Source: Candidatus Aenigmatarchaeota archaeon
GTDB lineage: Archaea; Aenigmatarchaeota; Aenigmatarchaeia; Aenigmatarchaeales; JAHLMR01
Reading direction: 5' to 3'
Assembly (NCBI GenBank): GCA_018920255.1
Contig: JAHLMR010000005.1
Coordinates: forward strand, 1 to 34,636
Length of the DNA: 34,636 nucleotides
Shown here: one piece after another, positions 1-8,899 of the stretch
Numbering within the stretch: position 1 is the stretch's first letter
How the letters are laid out: every line of letters begins with the position of its first letter
Translations under genes and position numbers: made by a program
The notes under the pieces: generated by a model
The model's input: only the letters and a program-made list of their open reading frames with translations
Told to the model about the DNA's origin: nothing
Database searches by the model: none

Positions 1-915
1 CAAACAACTTCAACAGCAAGTTCTGGAATTTCACAAATTACAACAGGAATGTCCCAAAACTTTGTTATAGAAGCAGTTAGCGGAAAACAAATAACAATAA
101 GAAATACAGGACAAACCCCAATAACAAATTTTGCAATTTATGTAGATGAAAAACCAGTTAATTTTACTAATTCTTCAAAAATAGTTAATCCAGGAGAAAT
201 TTATACATTTTTTGTTTATGATTTTATTGATTATTCTTATCCAAGAACTTTAAAAATAACAATTCCTGGAATTGTGCAAACAAAACAAGTTGGAAAAGAA
301 AATTCAGACCCAAGTTTAATTGGATATTGGAAATTTGATGAAGGTTCGGGGACAATTGCTTATGATTCTTCTATTTATGGAAATGACGGAATTATTAATG
401 ATTCAATACGAGTAGATGGAAAATATGGAAAAGCATTATATTTTACTGGACTTAATACAAGCTTTGTTACTGTATTAGAAAATGATATTTTAGATCCAAA
501 AGAAATATCTTCTGAAGCTTGGATAAATATATTTGATTATAATTATGGAAATATCATAGAAAAGGGTGCAAATAATGGATATAGATATAGAATAGAAGGT
601 TCAGGTAAAATTAGGTTTTTTGATAGAGGTGCTAATAATTTTGTTTTTTCTAATGATATTCTTCAAAAGAATATATGGATATATGTGGTTATTTTAGGTA
701 ATGCAAGCGGTTTGTATATTTACATAAATGGTACTCTTTCAAATATGAATACTACTCAACCATACAGTGGAAGTAATACTATTCAAAATTTAACTATTGG
801 TAGATGTGATGATTATAAAGAAAATTTCAATGGAACAATCGATGAAATCCGCATATGGAATCGTGCACTAACACCTGAAGAAGTTTTGAATCATTATTTG
901 CATGGACCAGTTTAA
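1..915 (+). CDS. Pilin-anchored LamG-domain surface protein (5' partial)
   Basis: The frame is open from base 1, so the ATG at 49 in the ORF track is internal and the gene starts upstream of the window. The first residues (QTTSTASSG..., then SQNFVIEAVSGK) match the 366-aa protein at 17407-18507 just after its pilin-like membrane segment, so the missing N-terminus is probably the same class III signal/TM. A small beta module follows (TPITNFAIYVDEKPVNF), then from about residue 95 of the tracked ORF a concanavalin A-like LamG fold: IGYWKFDEGSG opening, AWINIFDY strand and the closing GTIDEIRIWNRALTPEEV signature. LamG domains bind glycans or proteins outside the cell. Likely role: adhesive or structural cell-surface protein; the ligand is unknown. 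Convergent with aRF1. Confidence 0.85.
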   Translation, partial: QTTSTASSGISQITTGMSQNFVIEAVSGKQITIRNTGQTPITNFAIYVDEKPVNFTNSSKIVNPGEIYTFFVYDFIDYSYPRTLKITIPGIVQTKQVGKENSDPSLIGYWKFDEGSGTIAYDSSIYGNDGIINDSIRVDGKYGKALYFTGLNTSFVTVLENDILDPKEISSEAWINIFDYNYGNIIEKGANNGYRYRIEGSGKIRFFDRGANNFVFSNDILQKNIWIYVVILGNASGLYIYINGTLSNMNTTQPYSGSNTIQNLTIGRCDDYKENFNGTIDEIRIWNRALTPEEVLNHYLHGPV

Positions 916-924
916 GAAATAAAA

Positions 925-948
925 AGTTTTAAATTTTACCTTAAAACT
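925..948. terminator. Inverted repeat between convergent genes, possible bidirectional terminator
   Basis: Perfect 8-bp arms AGTTTTAA and TTAAAACT around an 8-base loop, sitting in the 31-base gap between the LamG protein and aRF1 and touching the aRF1 stop codon. The arms are AT-only apart from one G/C, so the hairpin is weak. The T-rich runs on both strands would also suit archaeal T-tract termination. Confidence 0.35.
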
Positions 949-2155
949 ATTCAATTTTCCATCTTAAAATAGCGCCAATTCCACCTAAACCATAAAACTG
1001 TTCTCCTTCTTTTGTATCCCTTGAAATTAATTCAATATTTGTACCATACTCTTTAGCAAGATCTTCAAAACTTTCAATTATACCTCTTTTCCCTAAAATA
1101 TTTGGCTTACTATTACAAGAGCTACATTTTATATTTTCTTCTGATTTACCAAAAACTTTTTCTGAATTTCCACAACTACAAACAATTTCAAATTCATAGT
1201 ATTCTAAATTTTCTGAAATTAAAATTGTTTCAACCGCACCTGCAATAACAGCATTTTTAACAGATTCTAATCCATAAGTTACTAATCCAGTTTCTTTTTG
1301 AAGATGTGTAAAAAACTTATTTAAAATTTCTTTTTCTTTTTGTATAGCAGCACCTGAAAGTACGTTTTTACTTTTTTCAACAAGTTCTTGAAGCCCATAT
1401 TCATCTGTATATCCAACATCAACAACATCTAAAACCTTTTTCTTTAATTCTGTATCAAGATAATCACCATTATAAAAATCAGATTTAGATGGACCTGGAC
1501 CACCTATTATTATACCTAAAATATTAATTGGTAATAATTCTTTAACACTTTCTGCTATTTCTTTAAAAAAATCATTTATTAATCCTTCCCTTACTCTTTG
1601 AAATCTCATTTGAGATTGACCACCTTTAATAAATTTTCCAGGTACAATAGAATCTAATTTTCTTAAAGTTTGAATTGTTTTTCCTTTTAAAATTCCTATT
1701 GTAGCTTCTTTAGTATCCATAACCAAAAGACCATAAACTTCTTTTTCCTTAATAATTTCTAAAAGAGGACTTAATTCAAATTTTTGATCACACCAATATA
1801 ATTTTATTTTTATAGGTTCAGGCGGCTCTAATGCCCAAATTTTAATATCACTCACTCCTTCTTTTTCTGAAACATTTCCACAAAAAATTACAAGTCCGTT
1901 TGGTGGAGTTTCTTTGTATAGTTTTAAATGTTGAATTATTTTTTCTAAAGCATCAACAACATTTTTTCTTGTAGATTTTGATTTAATATTTAATGCGGTT
2001 CCTTGTTCACTTTTTATTTGTGCAGCAATATCATTAATATTATATCCAGAAGGAATGTAAACACTAACAAGTTCAGTATGTCTGCCCTTTATTTTTTCAA
2101 GATCTTCAATAAGCTTTTTTAATTTATATTTAGGATCTTCTGTCATATCAAACAC
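947..2155 (-). CDS. prf1: Archaeal peptide chain release factor 1 (aRF1)
   Basis: Class I translation termination factor of the eukaryotic/archaeal eRF1 family; it decodes all three stop codons in the A site and triggers peptidyl-tRNA hydrolysis. Visible signatures: NIKS loop (LNIKSKSTRKN) and YxCxxxF-type motif (YWCDQKF) in the decoding domain, and the catalytic GGQ (KFIKGGQSQMRF) in the central domain. In the C-terminal domain two Cys pairs (CSCG...CSSC) suggest the zinc minidomain seen in many archaeal members. Length 402 aa is close to the usual 400-420. ATG codons at residues 1 and 4 (MFDMTEDP) are both possible starts. It lies 32 bases downstream of iorB on the same strand and may be cotranscribed. 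Confidence 0.97.
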   Translation of the reverse strand: MFDMTEDPKYKLKKLIEDLEKIKGRHTELVSVYIPSGYNINDIAAQIKSEQGTALNIKSKSTRKNVVDALEKIIQHLKLYKETPPNGLVIFCGNVSEKEGVSDIKIWALEPPEPIKIKLYWCDQKFELSPLLEIIKEKEVYGLLVMDTKEATIGILKGKTIQTLRKLDSIVPGKFIKGGQSQMRFQRVREGLINDFFKEIAESVKELLPINILGIIIGGPGPSKSDFYNGDYLDTELKKKVLDVVDVGYTDEYGLQELVEKSKNVLSGAAIQKEKEILNKFFTHLQKETGLVTYGLESVKNAVIAGAVETILISENLEYYEFEIVCSCGNSEKVFGKSEENIKCSSCNSKPNILGKRGIIESFEDLAKEYGTNIELISRDTKEGEQFYGLGGIGAILRWKIE

Positions 2156-2187
2156 TTATTTTTAAAAGAATTTAAAATAAATTTTAG

Positions 2188-2784
2188 TTATACAAACTTT
2201 TTCCCTTCTTCTATTCCAAATTCAAATGAAGCTAAATTTTGTTCAACATTTCTTTTTATCGAGCATTTTATTGCTTTAATTATATTTTCTTTTTTTAATG
2301 GAATTAAACCTAAAGAAAATGCAAAACCTACTAATGCTATATTTCCATAAATAGGATTTCCAAATTTATTTTCACAATTTTTAGATAAATTTACAAAATA
2401 TATCTTTTTACTAAATTCCTTTAACATTTCCTTTATCTCTTCTTCAGAGGGGTAATGTTCATTTAAAATATTAGAATAAGGTGATTTGACTGGATTGTTA
2501 TCAATTATAAAAACTGTTTTTTCCTTACTTCCATATTTTGCATATCTTAATGCTTCAGAAGGTTCTGTAGCAATTATTAAATCTGCTTCTCCACGAGGAA
2601 TTGTTGGAGAATGAACATTTCCAAATCTTACAAAAACTGGTATTGAACCTCCTCTTTGTGAAAGACCATGCAATTGAAGACCCATAACATATTTTTCTTC
2701 AAATTCGGCAGCCCTAGCTATAACAACACCAGAAGTAAGCACTCCTTCACCACCAATTCCAGCTATAAGTATATTATATTTCAT
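2188..2784 (-). CDS. iorB: Indolepyruvate ferredoxin oxidoreductase, beta subunit
   Basis: Small subunit of the thiamine-dependent 2-oxoacid:ferredoxin oxidoreductase that converts arylpyruvates (from Trp, Phe, Tyr) to aryl-acetyl-CoA with reduced ferredoxin. It is the separate 'gamma domain' of the superfamily: N-terminal GIGGEGVLTSGVVIARAA and GLSQRGGSIPVFVRFG are characteristic. Length 198 aa is normal. Its ATG overlaps the iorA stop by 4 bases (ATGA), and GGTGA lies 7-8 bases upstream as a ribosome-binding site, so translation is probably coupled to iorA. Confidence 0.95.
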   Translation of the reverse strand: MKYNILIAGIGGEGVLTSGVVIARAAEFEEKYVMGLQLHGLSQRGGSIPVFVRFGNVHSPTIPRGEADLIIATEPSEALRYAKYGSKEKTVFIIDNNPVKSPYSNILNEHYPSEEEIKEMLKEFSKKIYFVNLSKNCENKFGNPIYGNIALVGFAFSLGLIPLKKENIIKAIKCSIKRNVEQNLASFEFGIEEGKKFV

Positions 2785-4634
2785 TTTCTTTCACCTTGAA
2801 ATGCTTTTATAGCCTTTGCTGGGCAAATTTGTGAACACACAGAACAGCCCCAACAAAGTGAAGTATCTATCCAATATTTTTTACCATTTTCATCTCTTTG
2901 AATTGCAGGGCATGCAAATTTATCAATACATATTCCGCATTTTGTACATTTTTCTTGGTTTATTTGGAATTTAACAAAATCTTTTCCTTGCGAAAGTATT
3001 CTTCTCCTCATAAGAAGTCTACATTCTCCTCTTGCTATTAATACTCCTAATTCATTTGATTTCCAAAGTTTTTTCATTTTTTCCTGAAGTTCTTTTTGAT
3101 TCCAAGTATTAGCAATTTCAACGTTTTTTATTCCGATTGCTTTTACTATATCTTCTATTTTTATTTTATCTGTTGGTCCAAAACTATTAATTCCGGTTCC
3201 TGGATTTGGTTGATGTCCTGTCATAGCTGTTATTGAATTATCTAAAATTATAACAATTGGAGCAGAATTATTATATTTCATATTTATTATTCCTGGAATT
3301 GCTGCATGGAAAAATGTTGAATCACCAATAAAAACAACCGGACGTTTTGCTCCAACTTTATAAAATCCATGTGCAAACCCAGTACTTGCTCCCATTGATA
3401 TATCAAAATCTTGCGTTTTAAAAGGTTCATATATTCCTAATATATAACATCCAATATCTCCTGGCATAGGAGTATCTTTATCTACAATCTCTCTAATAGC
3501 AAAGAATGTTGATCTATGAGGACAACCTGGGCATAAAGCAGGTTTTCTAGTTGGAATTTTCATTTTTTTAATTAATTCATCTTCCTTGTTCCAATCTTTA
3601 ATTTTTATATTTAAAATAGGTGCAATTTTAGAATAAATTAAATCTGTTTCTAATTCATCAATTCTTGGAAATAAATCTTTTCCATATATTTTTAATTTAG
3701 GGTTAACATCTTTTGCAATTTGTCTTACATATTCTTCTATAAAAGGTTCAAGCTGTTCAACAACTATAACAACATCTAAATTTTTTATAAATTTAGAAAT
3801 AAATTTTTTTGGAAATGGATAAATAATATTTAGTTTAGCAATTTTTGCATAATTATAAATTTCTTTTTCCATTAAATATTCATAACATACTCCAGAAGTT
3901 ATAATACCTATCTTTGAATTTTCTTTTCCTGTTTCTATGTTAAAATTTTCATATTCTTTTTCTATTTCTTCTAGTTTTTTTAATACATTTTCATGTTGTT
4001 TTTGTATACCAGGTGTTATATTATAATACTTTTCAAAGTTTTTTTCAAAATTTCCTTTTGTTTTAATATTTTTAGGAATGTTTTTTAATTCAACTGTTCC
4101 TATAGCATGATTTACTTTTGTAGTTGTATGAAGTATAACTGGAATTTGATACTTTTCTGATAATTTAAATGCTTCTATAGTAAAATCTTTCGCTTCTTGT
4201 GGATTTGATGGCTCTAACATTGGTATATTTCCCATCCTTCCAACCCACCGCGTATCTTGTTCTGACTGAGCACTACTCCAACCATGAGGATCATCAGCAA
4301 CAACATAAACAAGCCCGGCATTAACACCTGTATAAACTACTGGAAGTAAAGAATCTAAAGCAACGTTTAATCCAAAATGTTTTACTGCAGTTAACGCTTT
4401 AACTCCACAAAAAGCAGCTCCAGCAGCAACTTCAAATGCAACTTTTTCATTTGTACTCCATTCAAAATATATTTTTGCATCCTTTGCAATACTTGCTAAC
4501 GCATTTCCAATTTCTGAACTTGGGGTTCCTGGGTAACATGCAACTAAGCCAACTCCTGCTTCTAATGCTCCACGAGCAATTGCCTCATTTCCAAGAAGCA
4601 CAATTTTTTTATTTTCTTCAAGTAAATATGACAT
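2781..4634 (-). CDS. iorA: Indolepyruvate ferredoxin oxidoreductase, alpha subunit
   Basis: Large, TPP- and Fe-S-bearing subunit of IorAB. An N-terminal pyrimidine-binding domain (LLGNEAIARGALEAGVGL, CYPGTPSSEIG) is followed by a transferase-type domain, then the TPP pyrophosphate-binding part (LCPGCPHRSTFFAIRE, FIGDSTFFHAAIPGI, DNSITAMTGHQPNPG). The C-terminus is a 2[4Fe-4S] ferredoxin module with CTKCGIC...CP and CWGCSVCSQICP. Length 617 aa fits the family. First gene of the minus-strand iorA-iorB unit. Together with the aminotransferase at 10331 it suggests amino-acid catabolism feeding ferredoxin. Cytoplasmic. Confidence 0.97.
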   Translation of the reverse strand: MSYLLEENKKIVLLGNEAIARGALEAGVGLVACYPGTPSSEIGNALASIAKDAKIYFEWSTNEKVAFEVAAGAAFCGVKALTAVKHFGLNVALDSLLPVVYTGVNAGLVYVVADDPHGWSSAQSEQDTRWVGRMGNIPMLEPSNPQEAKDFTIEAFKLSEKYQIPVILHTTTKVNHAIGTVELKNIPKNIKTKGNFEKNFEKYYNITPGIQKQHENVLKKLEEIEKEYENFNIETGKENSKIGIITSGVCYEYLMEKEIYNYAKIAKLNIIYPFPKKFISKFIKNLDVVIVVEQLEPFIEEYVRQIAKDVNPKLKIYGKDLFPRIDELETDLIYSKIAPILNIKIKDWNKEDELIKKMKIPTRKPALCPGCPHRSTFFAIREIVDKDTPMPGDIGCYILGIYEPFKTQDFDISMGASTGFAHGFYKVGAKRPVVFIGDSTFFHAAIPGIINMKYNNSAPIVIILDNSITAMTGHQPNPGTGINSFGPTDKIKIEDIVKAIGIKNVEIANTWNQKELQEKMKKLWKSNELGVLIARGECRLLMRRRILSQGKDFVKFQINQEKCTKCGICIDKFACPAIQRDENGKKYWIDTSLCWGCSVCSQICPAKAIKAFQGERK

Positions 4635-4668
4635 AAAAAATAATATTTTAAAAGAATATTTAAAGTTT

Positions 4669-7074
4669 TTAACTTATATCAATTTTTATACCAGAAGGAA
4701 GTTCATTATCCCTAACATATCCAAAACTTATCTCCTTTGCTTTAGTTGCAGTTTTTATATCATCTAAAAATTCTTTTAATCCTTCTCTTTGTTCAAAATT
4801 ACAATCTATTATTATTTTATTTAATTCGGCATTTAAAGCAATTTTTCTATCATGTTTCCATTTTCTTATAAAGGAAATAATTTCGATAGCTAAATCACCG
4901 TTTCTTTCAATACTTTCATCAAAAAATTCAAATTCCTCCGGCCAATTTGAAATATGAATAGAAATTTCTTTTTCTTTTCCTGAATATAATTTTTGATATA
5001 ATTTTTCAGTTATATGAGCTAAAATTGGGGCAAAAAGTTTTAATATAGATAAAAAACTATAATAAAGTGTATATTTTACAGCTTCATCATTTCCATTATA
5101 AATTCTTTGCTTTACAATTTCAAGATAATTATCGCAAAAATCATGCCAAAAGAAATTTTCAACGTATGCTGTAGCATCAGAATATTCGTATTTTTCATAT
5201 TCTTCGGTTGCTTTATTTATAACTTTATTTAATTTTAAAAATAACCATTTATCAATTGATTTTAATTCTATTTTTCTATTAGGTTTATAATTTTCAATAG
5301 AATTTGAAATTAATTTTGCCGCATTCCAAAGTTTAATAATTATTTTTTGTCCTCTTGCAACATCTTGTTCTTTAAATGGCAAATCATTTCCAAGTTTTGC
5401 GCTTGCAGCCCAATATCTTAAAGCATCAGCACTATATTTTTTTATAATTTCTTTTACTTCTACTATATTTCCTTTGCTTTTTGACATTTTTTTGCCATGT
5501 GGATCTAAACCATGACCATTTACCATTATAGAATTCCATGGAATTTTTCCAGTATGTAACCAGCATTTAGCTATTGTATAAAATGCCCATGTTCTTATTA
5601 TATCATGTCCTTGAGGTCTTAATGACATAGGATAAATTAAATCTACTAAATTTTCTTTTTCTGTCCATTTAGAATTTATTAAAGGCGTTATTGCTGATGT
5701 TGCCCAAGTATCCATTACAGATTTTTCAGGTTCAAAATCATTATAGCCGCAACTACAAGATTTCTTTGGTTTTTGATAAAATGGATCAATAGGAAGATCT
5801 TTTTTATCAGCTATAATAATTTTTCCACATTTTTTACAATACCAAACCGGAAAAGGTATTCCATAATATCTTTGTCTTGAAATACACCAATCTGTATTCA
5901 GTCCATTAACCCATGTATCATATCTATTTTTCATAGAGGCAGGATACCATTTTATTTGATTTCCTAATTCTAACCATTTTTCCTTTAAATCAGAAATTTT
6001 TATCCACCATTGTTTTGAAATTAAATATTCAATAGGAGTACCACATCTTTCATGAACATTTAGCGTTTGTTCAATATCTTTTTGTTCTATAAGTTTTCCT
6101 TCTTTCTTTAAATCTTCTGTAATTTCTTTTCTTGCTTCCTCTATTGTTAAACCAGAATACTTTCCTGCTAAATCATTTAATTTTCCTGATTCATCAATAA
6201 CAATTTTTGTTTCAAGATTATATTTTTTCCACCATTCAATATCAGTAGAATCACCAAAAGTACATACCATAACTATTCCTGTACCAAAATTTGGATCAAC
6301 TAATTCATCTTCCATTATTTTTACTTTTTGCCCAAAAATTGGTACGAAAGCATATCTTCCAATTAATTTTTTATATCTTTTATCGTTTGGATTAACAAAA
6401 ATACCAACACAAGCAGGAAGAAGCTCTGGTCTTGTTGTAGCGATTACAATTTCTTCATTGTTTTCTAATTTAAATTTTATATAATTTAATTTTGTTATTC
6501 TTTTAAAATCTTCAAGTTCTGCTTGTGCTACCGCAGTTTTACATTGAGAGTTTGGACACCAAGTTATAGGAGATTCTGCTCGATAAACTCTTCCCTTTTC
6601 ATATAAATCAATAAAAGAAAACTGTGAGATTTTTCTACAAAAATCATCTATAGTACTATAAGTTAAGTTCCAATCAACAGAAATTCCTAATAATTTCCAT
6701 ATTTCTTTAAATTCTTCCTCTCCTTTTCTTGTTTCCTCTAAACAAATTTTTATAAACTCATCTCTCGGAAGATTAACAGCTCTTATATTTCTTACATTTT
6801 CTACATATCTTTCTGTTGGTAATCCATTATCATCAAAACCCATAGGATAAAAGACATTAAAACCTCTCATTCTTTTATATCTAGCAATAAATTCTGCTTG
6901 AGAGTAACTCATTGCATGTCCAACATGTATCATTCCAGAAATTGTTGGTGGTGGTGTATCAATTGAAAAAATTGGTCTTTTATCATTAAATTTAAATTCA
7001 AAAATTTTATTTTCATCCCAAAAATCATGTATTTCTTTTTCTATTTTTTCTGCATTATAATTTTCTGTAAACAT
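4669..7074 (-). CDS. valS: Valyl-tRNA synthetase, archaeal type
   Basis: Class Ia synthetase charging tRNA-Val. The HIGH-type motif is HVGHAMS near residue 50, and the second signature is KKMSKSKGN. FYPMGFDDNGLPTERYVEN is the archaeal ValS version of the segment that reads GFDCHGLPIE in IleRS, which separates it from the ileS in this window. Editing-domain motif TTRPELLPA and zinc-like clusters (CPNSQC; CKKCGK...CSCG) are present. Length 801 aa is short compared with bacterial ValS, because there is no long C-terminal coiled coil. Transcribed divergently from pyrG out of a 53-base spacer. Confidence 0.97.
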   Translation of the reverse strand: MFTENYNAEKIEKEIHDFWDENKIFEFKFNDKRPIFSIDTPPPTISGMIHVGHAMSYSQAEFIARYKRMRGFNVFYPMGFDDNGLPTERYVENVRNIRAVNLPRDEFIKICLEETRKGEEEFKEIWKLLGISVDWNLTYSTIDDFCRKISQFSFIDLYEKGRVYRAESPITWCPNSQCKTAVAQAELEDFKRITKLNYIKFKLENNEEIVIATTRPELLPACVGIFVNPNDKRYKKLIGRYAFVPIFGQKVKIMEDELVDPNFGTGIVMVCTFGDSTDIEWWKKYNLETKIVIDESGKLNDLAGKYSGLTIEEARKEITEDLKKEGKLIEQKDIEQTLNVHERCGTPIEYLISKQWWIKISDLKEKWLELGNQIKWYPASMKNRYDTWVNGLNTDWCISRQRYYGIPFPVWYCKKCGKIIIADKKDLPIDPFYQKPKKSCSCGYNDFEPEKSVMDTWATSAITPLINSKWTEKENLVDLIYPMSLRPQGHDIIRTWAFYTIAKCWLHTGKIPWNSIMVNGHGLDPHGKKMSKSKGNIVEVKEIIKKYSADALRYWAASAKLGNDLPFKEQDVARGQKIIIKLWNAAKLISNSIENYKPNRKIELKSIDKWLFLKLNKVINKATEEYEKYEYSDATAYVENFFWHDFCDNYLEIVKQRIYNGNDEAVKYTLYYSFLSILKLFAPILAHITEKLYQKLYSGKEKEISIHISNWPEEFEFFDESIERNGDLAIEIISFIRKWKHDRKIALNAELNKIIIDCNFEQREGLKEFLDDIKTATKAKEISFGYVRDNELPSGIKIDIS

Positions 7075-7080
7075 AATAAA

Positions 7081-7127
7081 TAAATATAAAAAGACATCTT
7101 TTTAAATATGTTTGATAAATATTTTTT
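7081..7127. promoter_or_regulatory. Symmetric divergent promoter region valS/pyrG
   Basis: The spacer holds AAAAAGA-CA-TCTTTTT (7088-7103), a perfect 7-bp inverted repeat, extended on both sides by TATA-like A/T boxes (TTTAAATAT toward pyrG, TTTATATTTA toward valS). Each box lies about 20-30 bases from its start codon, a spacing consistent with leaderless or nearly leaderless archaeal transcripts. No Shine-Dalgarno is visible before pyrG. Confidence 0.5.
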
Positions 7128-8894
7128 ATGCAAACAAAATTTATTTTTATTCTTGGAGGAGGATATTCTGGCTTAGGTAAGGGTATTGTAACTTCTTCAA
7201 TAGCAAGAATTATTAAAAATTTAGGATTTAAAATAAAAATTTGTAAAATTGATCCTTATTTTAATTTTGGTGCTGGAGATCAAAATCCAAACGAACACGG
7301 AGAAGTTTTTGTAACAGAAGATGGCGGGGAAATTGATCAGGATTTTGGATATTATGAAAGATTTACTGCAGTTCCATGTAAAAAAGATTATAATATAACT
7401 TCTGGAAAAATATTTTGGAATGTAATAAATAATGGGCTCAAGGGAAAATATTTAGGAAAAACGATACAATTAATACCTCATATAAGAGATGAAATTAAAA
7501 GACAATTATATGAAATTTCAAAAGATACAGATTTCTTAATAGTAGAAGTTGGTGGTACAATAGGAGATGATGAATCTTTAATTTTTATTAGAGCAATAAG
7601 TAGTATGATTTATGAAGATAATATTCAATCAATGATTTTTGTTTTAGCACCACTAATATTTAATGATGCTGTTGGTGAACCAAAAACAAAAATAGTACAA
7701 AATGCAATAAAAGAATTAAATACATTAGGAATTAAAGCAGATGCAATAATTTTAAGAACTCAATATGCTAACTTTTTAGATGAAAAGAGAAAGGAAAAAA
7801 TAAATATTTTTTGTAATGTTTCAAAGGAGAATATTTTTGTTGACCCTGATATAGATACTGTTTATAAATTACCATTAATATTTTCAGAACAAAATCTTAC
7901 AAAAACAATAATTAAAAAATTTTCATTAGAAAGAAAGGAAGAAAATTGGAATGGATATTTAGATTTTATAAAAAAGATTGATGATGCATTAAAAAGAATA
8001 CCTATTGCATATGTTGGAAAATATGTTAGGGAGGGTAGTGGAGTACATAAAGATGCATATATTTCAGTTGAGGAAGCATTAAAACGTGCATGTATAGAAT
8101 TTGGTTTTCTTCCGGAAATACATAGAATTGATGCGTGCGAATGTGAAAAAGATTTATCAAAACTTTCTAAAGTTGCAGGTATAATTGTACCTGGTGGTTA
8201 TGGTTCAAGAGGGTTTGAAGGAAAAATTAATGCAATAAAATTTGCAAGAGAAAATAATATTCCATTTTTAGGTCTATGTCTTGGCCTTCAGTTAGGAGTA
8301 ATAGAATTTGCAAGAAATGTCTGTGGAATAAACGGAGCACATACAGATGAACAGGATGAAGAAGGTTATAGCTGTAATGGAGAGCATGTTGTTTGTATTC
8401 TTCCTGAGCAAGAAAAAATAAGAAAGGATTATGGTTTTATTGGAACACAAAGACTTGGAGATTTTGCATGCATTTTTAAAAAAGATTCGTTTATACAAAA
8501 ATTATATGAAAAATTAGGAAGACCTTCTAAAGAAGAAAGAGAAAAAATAAAAAAATATCCAGAATATAGAATTGGAAAAATAAAGGAAGATGATTTTATT
8601 GTTTTTGAAAGGCATAGACATAGAAGAGAAATAAATCCAAAATATCATGAAATTTTAGAAAAAAATGGAATGGAGTTTTTAGGAGTGCACAATACATTAG
8701 ATGGAACAATACTTGTTGAAGTTGCAACAATAAAAGGAAAACCTTGGTTAGCAACACAATTTCACCCAGAATTTAATTCAAATTATCTTTATCCAAACCC
8801 ATTTTTTTATTGGTTTGCAGGTCTCGCACAAAAAAGATGGGAAGTTATGCAGCAAGAAAATTTAGAAAAATTAAAAACAATAGTTAAAAAATGA
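7128..8894 (+). CDS. pyrG: CTP synthase (glutamine-hydrolysing)
   Basis: Makes CTP from UTP, ATP and glutamine, the last step of pyrimidine nucleotide synthesis. N-terminal synthetase domain: P-loop GGGYSGLGKGI, KIDPYFNF, HGEVFVTEDGGE, metal-site acidic residues in EIDQDFGYYERF and VEVGGTIGDDES. C-terminal class I glutamine amidotransferase: PGGYGSRG, nucleophile Cys in GLCLGLQ, and the His-Glu pair in QFHPEF; ERHRHR is retained. Odd points: the usual VDxGTM after KxDPY is replaced by GAGDQ, and the 588-aa length (usual about 530-550) is explained partly by an insertion before FERHRHRR (KLGRPSKEEREKIKKYPEY...). Overlaps mtaD at its 3' end. Confidence 0.96.
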   Translation: MQTKFIFILGGGYSGLGKGIVTSSIARIIKNLGFKIKICKIDPYFNFGAGDQNPNEHGEVFVTEDGGEIDQDFGYYERFTAVPCKKDYNITSGKIFWNVINNGLKGKYLGKTIQLIPHIRDEIKRQLYEISKDTDFLIVEVGGTIGDDESLIFIRAISSMIYEDNIQSMIFVLAPLIFNDAVGEPKTKIVQNAIKELNTLGIKADAIILRTQYANFLDEKRKEKINIFCNVSKENIFVDPDIDTVYKLPLIFSEQNLTKTIIKKFSLERKEENWNGYLDFIKKIDDALKRIPIAYVGKYVREGSGVHKDAYISVEEALKRACIEFGFLPEIHRIDACECEKDLSKLSKVAGIIVPGGYGSRGFEGKINAIKFARENNIPFLGLCLGLQLGVIEFARNVCGINGAHTDEQDEEGYSCNGEHVVCILPEQEKIRKDYGFIGTQRLGDFACIFKKDSFIQKLYEKLGRPSKEEREKIKKYPEYRIGKIKEDDFIVFERHRHRREINPKYHEILEKNGMEFLGVHNTLDGTILVEVATIKGKPWLATQFHPEFNSNYLYPNPFFYWFAGLAQKRWEVMQQENLEKLKTIVKK

Positions 8895-8899
8895 TTTTT

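Noticed and set aside
4436-4636. 66-aa plus ORF opposite iorA
   Set aside because: Antisense shadow of a conserved IorA N-terminus; the same applies to the ORFs at 8292, 12603, 15428, 20084, 26999, 27463 and 27994.
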